Of a stretch of DNA of 64,000 nt, positions 59,836 through 64,000 are shown in pieces (position 1 is the first letter of the stretch; every line of letters starts with the position of its first letter). The notes under the pieces were generated by a model. It had not been told where the DNA came from and made no database searches. It saw only the letters and a list, made by a program, of their open reading frames with translations. Source of the DNA: Symbiodinium sp. CCMP2592 (lineage: Eukaryota > Sar > Dinophyceae > Suessiales > Symbiodiniaceae). The DNA lies in contig CAJNDT010005824.1 in assembly GCA_905221615.1 (NCBI GenBank), forward strand, positions 50,001 through 114,000, read 5' to 3'. The position numbers and the translations under genes were made by a program.

Positions 59836-59953
59836 GTAGGGGCCTTAATAATAATAATAATAATAATAATAATAGTAATAAAAATAATAATAAACATAAT
59901 AATCATAACTATGCTATTTTCGGGGTTCCTTATTATAAATATAGTGTTCCTAT
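59836..59953. repeat. Family-C element with internal (AAT)n expansion
   Basis: Left arm TAGGGGCCTTAATAAT runs into AATAATAATAATAATAAT; family-C core TTTTCGGGGTTCCTTATTAT follows. Confidence 0.75.
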
Positions 59954-60162
59954 TTGCATTACTGGGCATGCTCAGAATCGCCAGAACACGCGGCTTCCGT
60001 GCTTGACCCATCTTCAGATTAGGGTGCGCGGCCCCGGAATTTCCAAAACATCCCAAACAGCCTTAAACCCTAACCCCCTAAACCCCCTAAACCCCCTAAA
60101 AGCCCCTTAAGAACCCCTAAACCCCTAAAACCCTAAACCCTTGAACCTTCGAAGAGCCCCAG

Positions 60163-60216
60163 GTGAGCTTCCGGTCCGTTAGCTCCAGTAGCGGCCTGGC
60201 AACTGGGCATCACCTC
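60163..60216 (+). CDS. Exon-like segment
   Basis: Between CCCTAAA heptamers (60064-60145) and GGGTTAGGGTTGAGGG repeats; frame reads VSFRSVSSSSGLATGHH. Alternatively GTGAGC at 60163 is itself a donor. Confidence 0.3.
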
Positions 60217-60235
60217 TGCTCATACATACTCTATA

Positions 60236-60475
60236 GGGTTAGGGTTGAGGGCTTTAGGGGTGTAGGGGTTCGTACATACTCTCTATGAGAGTTTCAGAAA
60301 GTTTAAGGTTGAGGGCTGTAGGGGTGCAGGGGTTCGTACATGCTCTATGAGAGTTTTTGAAAGTTTAGGGTTGAGGGCTTTAGGGGTGTAGGGGTTCATA
60401 CATACTCTATGAGAGAGTATTAGAAAGTTTAGGGTTGAGGGCTTTAGGGATTTGCGGGTTTAGGGTTCAGGGTTG
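60236..60475 (+). repeat. Tandem repeat of about 60-65 bp
   Basis: Three to four units with GGTTGAGGGCTTTAGGGGTG and CATACTCTATGAGAG. Confidence 0.85.
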
Positions 60476-60649
60476 TGTCATCGGATCTTCAACTCTTAGG
60501 CAGGAAGTTTTTTTTTTTTTTTTTTGCAAAACTCTGTTGGCATTGGGGTTTAGGCCAGGGCCTATGGTTTAGGGTTTAGGCCAGGGCCTAGATTCGGCAC
60601 GCCTTGTTTCTGATGAAACCCTAAGCCCTACGCCCGAAAGCCCCGAAGG

Positions 60650-60699
60650 ATGATGTAATTCTGTCGGGCCGAGGGCCGCGCGATGCTTGTCCAGAGCTT
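60650..60699 (+). CDS. Exon-like segment
   Basis: After CCCCGAAG|GAT; frame reads DDVILSGRGPRDACPEL; TTTAGGG array (60700-60765) follows directly. Confidence 0.4.
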
Positions 60700-60926
60700 G
60701 GGGTTTAGGGTTTAGAGTTTAGGGTTTAGGGTTTAGGGTTTAGGGTTTAGGGTTTAGGGTTTAGGGTTATGGTTGGGATATGTTTGCGTCTTAGAATCAG
60801 AAACTGTGGTAAACCATAGGATTGGATGGAGGTGCTGCAACCTCGCTTGGAGTTTAGGCAGGTCTGTTGGCTCAAGCCTGTTGAAGTTTGGGATTCCGGA
60901 ACCAGGCTGTAGAACTTTAGAGACTG

Positions 60927-61630
60927 TACTTGGAGGTTCCTGGGTAGTTATAAGTAGAGTTATAAGTCCCCTAATATGGGTTATATGTATAGTTACCTGA
61001 CTTATAACCCTACTCAAAACTACCCATGAACCTCCAAGTAGACTTTAAGCTCCAGCGTTTCGGGGTCTGGTCTGCTGCAGTGGGTTTTCCCTGGGTAGGT
61101 ACGGCAGGCGTTTTTCAGAGTGGTAAGACTCTGAGGCGTCTAGACGTCCCCACGGTGATCCTTCGCCCTAAACCCTAAGCCAAAACCCTAAAGCCCTAAT
61201 GAACTTCTTCAGAAAGCTCTCCCTAACCAATCGTAGCCCTACTTAGAGGTTCATGGGGCTTATAAACAAGGTAACTATACTTATACTTGTTATGTGGTAC
61301 TTATAACGGTACTTACTGAGTCCCATGAACCTCCAAGTACCCCGAAGACCCGCGAGCTTCGTCCAAAGCCCCCAAAACGTGAATTTCCAACGCTCACGTG
61401 GAGGTTCATGGGTAATTTTTAAGTAGGGTTCTACGGGGTTTAGGGTTCTTTTAAGGGTTCTACAGGGTTTAGGGTTTAGGGTAGTTGTAAGTAAGGTTAT
61501 AAGTAGGGTAACTATACTTATACTCCATATCAGGGGACTTATATCCAAACTTATAACTACCTAACTTACCCCTCAACCCTAAACCGTATGTAGAACCTTT
61601 AAAGGAACCCTAAACCCCTAACCTCCACGC
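60927..61630. repeat. Cluster of three family-B elements
   Basis: 60927-61040 and 61240-61339 are full palindromes with TACTTGGAGGTTC-type arms; 61395-61630 is an enlarged copy with CACGTGGAGGTTCATGGGTA and AACCTCCACG arms that ends at the next exon's acceptor. Confidence 0.85.
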
Positions 61631-61632
61631 GA

Positions 61633-61722
61633 GGAATTCGAGCAGCGCTGCCGCTCCCAGATCCTCGAGTGGCTCCGGGGATACGGAGAGGAGGTCTGCC
61701 CAAAGGCCCGAACGAAGCCTCG
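61633..61722 (+). CDS. Exon of unknown gene with consensus donor
   Basis: Acceptor ACGCGAG|GAA; encodes EFEQRCRSQILEWLRGYGEE and then VCPKARTKPR; GTAAGT donor at 61723 is the best canonical donor in the window. Helical, charged; no family recognised. Confidence 0.65.
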
Positions 61723-61745
61723 GTAAGTTGAGGGTTTAAGATTAC

Positions 61746-61846
61746 CTGGGTAGGCCTTTGGGACATCTTGAATTTTCCCTTATTGGGCTTAATAGGACCC
61801 TATTAACAAATATTTTTCAGAGGCTTTAAGGGGCCAAGCTAGTTAC
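61746..61846. repeat. MITE with (G)CTAGGTAGGG-type arms, copy 2
   Basis: Shares GGACAT, TTTTCCCTTATTGG and AAATATTTTTCA with 28840-28938; arms more diverged. Inserted about 25 bp after the GTAAGT donor. Confidence 0.8.
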
Positions 61847-61993
61847 TTACGAGGGCTTATATTAGCTTTTTTTCATATGGGAGTCTTTGATAGCAGGGTT
61901 GAGACTTCTGATCACCATGCCCAAGCCTCGGTCAGCCGGAGAGACTTCTGTCATCATTCCTTGAGCTTCTTTGGCAGATCTGAAATCTCTAAT

Positions 61994-62096
61994 ATTGGGG
62001 CCTTCACCATCACCTATACCGTTTTGAGGGGTCCTTATTGCAGTTTGAGAATGATGGGCCCCAAAACCCTATTCTAATTGTTAAGGCCGCTAAGTT
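61994..62096. repeat. Family-C palindromic element
   Basis: TTGGGGCCTTCACCATC to CTATTCTAATTGTTAAGGCC. Confidence 0.7.
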
Positions 62097-62384
62097 AAGG
62101 CAAGTTAAAGCCTCTATATTAACCCCAAACCCTAAACGCTTGGCACGGAAGAGGAGCTCTTGTACGTACGGTTGAGGGTGTAGCGTGAGGGCTTCCGGGA
62201 CTAATGGGCGTACGTAGCAGACAACGGAGCGTGGTTTGGGTACACCCCCGAAAGTGTTTAGACAGTTTTCTGGGACATATCTGTGAGGAAGGAGCAACCA
62301 GTACAAAGAGATCTTCCATATCTTTACTACACCGCTAAACGCCCCTAGTCCCTAAGCCCCCAAAAAAAGCTTTCGCTGCCGGAG

Positions 62385-62432
62385 GCTCTTGGCATCCAGC
62401 AGCACGACTGCGATCTAGTTGTGTCTTCGGCG
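62385..62432 (+). CDS. Exon of unknown gene
   Basis: Acceptor GCCGGAG|G; 16 codons reading ALGIQQHDCDLVVSSA; GA donor at 62433, where a diverged family-C element (62433-62541) begins. Confidence 0.45.
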
Positions 62433-62988
62433 GAATAACCATAAGATTATTTATCATTATTCCTAGGGGGTTCCTTCTCACAGGTGCAGTAAGGCAAAGT
62501 GCCCGAAGACCCTACTTTAAGTATTGAGACCCCTGCATTACATTGTTTTGGTTTTGATGTGTTTTGATGCTCTGTAAGCTTCAAGGGGTAGCGGAGCTAC
62601 CAAGCAACGGGTGGCATTCTTAGGAAGTGGATGATAATATCAAAGGTGCTTGAACAGAGCGACGTCGCGAGCTGCTATTTGGTGTGGGGGCTGCTACGGT
62701 GTCGCAGGACATCGTATGCTCTATATCATCGTCTTTATATCGATTAGAGGTGGTTTCTCAAAGGGGCTGGAGGGGCCCCAAAGCTGCCTACAAGCTTAGA
62801 TGTTTACTTTGTGGTGGATCTTGCTTCGGACGGAAGTCTTGTATGCCCAGGGGTTCCACGGTGCCTTGCTCTGCCATCAGGTAAAATCGAACTCCCGGTT
62901 ATGGAACCCTGAACGTTAACCTAAGCACCTGCATCCTACATCCCGAAGCCCCTTTGCCCCGGCACCCGGAAGCCTGAAACTCATGGAG

Positions 62989-63090
62989 TACTCGGAGGTT
63001 GAGGGGTAGTTATAAGTGGCCTGGTATGCGTTATAAGTATAGTTACCCGATGTATAACCCTACTTATAACTACCCATGAACCTCCAAGTA
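62989..63090. repeat. Family-B palindromic element
   Basis: Arms TACTCGGAGGTTGAGGGGTA and TACCCATGAACCTCCAAGTA. Confidence 0.85.
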
Positions 63091-63128
63091 TGAGGTGAAG
63101 CTCTCTGCATCGCTGCCCTCCTCGCAGG

Positions 63129-63181
63129 TGTTGCCGAATCGTGTCTGGAAGGGGGCACCGGTTTTGCCAGTTGGTCCTTCA
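63129..63181 (+). CDS. Exon-like segment
   Basis: Acceptor TCCTCGCAG; frame reads VLPNRVWKGAPVLPVGPS; donor CAG|GTTTGG, then TTTAGGG heptamers. Confidence 0.4.
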
Positions 63182-63699
63182 GGTTTGGGTAATTAGGGTT
63201 TAGGGTTTTCGGGTTAGGGTTTAGGGTGTAGGATGCTGTACGGTCATCTTAGGGAGCTTCCATGCTTGGATGGTGCATGCGACTTGACTACTGCATGATC
63301 TGTGACTGCTGTTCCGAAACCCTAAACCTCAAACCCCAAAGCGTGGGTTGTGTGTTTTATGCGTCAAAGATCGCCCAGCATAGACTGCAGAGCCGAAAGT
63401 CATGTGCGGATCGTGTGAGCTGATCAGGAACAGGCCCAAGCCCATGACCACCTTGATGGGCACGAGGAAGCTCCTAAACGCTAAACCCCCAAACCCTGAA
63501 TCTCAAGCAGACCCTAAACCCTAAACCCTAAACTTTGGCCCTAAACGCTAAACCCCAAACCCTGAATCTCAAGCAGTTCCGGGACCCATTTGCATGGCTC
63601 GGGGTTCGAAAGCCCAAACGCGAGCAAAGGCCTCCCTGACCTGCAGGCAGAGCAGGGGAAAGAGAGCGAGGTTTAGGGTTTCGAGGGTTTAGGGTTTAA

Positions 63700-63702
<3 letters not shown>

Positions 63703-63750
<48 letters not shown>
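63703..63750. repeat. (GA)n microsatellite
   Basis: About 45 bp of GAGAGA between TTTAGGG-like sequence and TTTCGGG. Confidence 0.95.
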
Positions 63751-63753
<3 letters not shown>

Positions 63754-63888
63754 CGGGATTGAGGGTTGCAGATAGATCGGGCTGGGGGTTTAGGCTTCCA
63801 CCGAAGACCCTAAACCCTTAAAGCCCGAAGCCCGAAGCCCTCAGCCCCAAACCCCACACCCCCCTAAACCCGAAGCCGCGTCTGAAAG

Positions 63889-63985
63889 GAAGAGCTTCCA
63901 GCTGGTCCGGCCTGGCATCGCTCACTGCTCCAAGGGATCCCTCCTCTTTTTCGAGATGTGCCCCGGATTCGGAAGGGAGCCTCAC
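63889..63985 (+). CDS. Exon of unknown gene at window end
   Basis: Acceptor TGAAAG|G after CCCTAAA heptamers; frame reads KSFQLVRPGIAHCSKGSLLF and then FEMCPGFGREP. C-rich heptamers seem to begin again at the window edge, so the gene probably continues beyond. Confidence 0.5.
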
Positions 63986-64000
63986 CCCAAACCCCTAGTA

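Noticed and set aside
60868-60880. Possible relict of the dinoflagellate spliced leader (TTGGCTCAAG)
   Set aside because: Only the last ten bases match; the preceding CCATTT part is absent.

Overview
This looks like nuclear DNA of a dinoflagellate, most like the Suessiales/Symbiodiniaceae. The signs are: TTTAGGG-type heptamers scattered through almost all non-coding DNA; GC and GA splice donors as well as GT; direct repeats at exon-intron junctions; pentatricopeptide (PPR), RCC1-like and Apple-like modules of the dinoflagellate type; and genes in unidirectional (+) order. Assignment is from sequence character only, without any database search.

Layout: 1-268 is the 3' end of a multi-pass membrane protein gene, and 1744-3310 is a complete, closely related three-exon copy (tandem duplication). 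From about 3.8 to 33.1 kb, roughly thirty very short exons (28-88 bp) on the + strand encode PPR half-repeats. Most join in frame and restore the PPR spacing, so I read them as one PPR gene of about 29 kb whose introns hold almost everything else there: two minisatellites (16.5-17.8 and 18.9-19.75 kb), palindromic MITE-like elements, heptamer tracts, a seven-blade RCC1-like open frame (26.6-27.5 kb) and an AT-rich island with a broken integrase gene (27.6-29.6 kb). The last two lie in one 4.5-kb intron. 33-41 kb is mostly repeats with a few isolated exon-like pieces.

41228-45923 is a nine-exon gene for a type II membrane protein with five Apple-like repeats and a C-terminal GH71/GH99-like domain. 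Its repeats allow most junctions to be placed exactly, and every resolved donor is GC or GA. From 46.9 kb to the window end a series of short exon-like segments on + suggests one or more further genes of unknown function that run past the window.

The main structural observation: introns tend to begin with TTTAGGG-type (G-rich) tracts just after the donor and end with CCCTAAA-type (C-rich) tracts just before the acceptor, so intron ends are inverted repeats of each other. With the direct repeats at junctions and palindromic elements abutting splice sites, this fits introns that arose from, or are kept by, transposon-like introner elements, or intron ends that pair in the transcript. No rRNA, convincing tRNA, CRISPR array, spliced-leader relict or prokaryotic-type signal was found.
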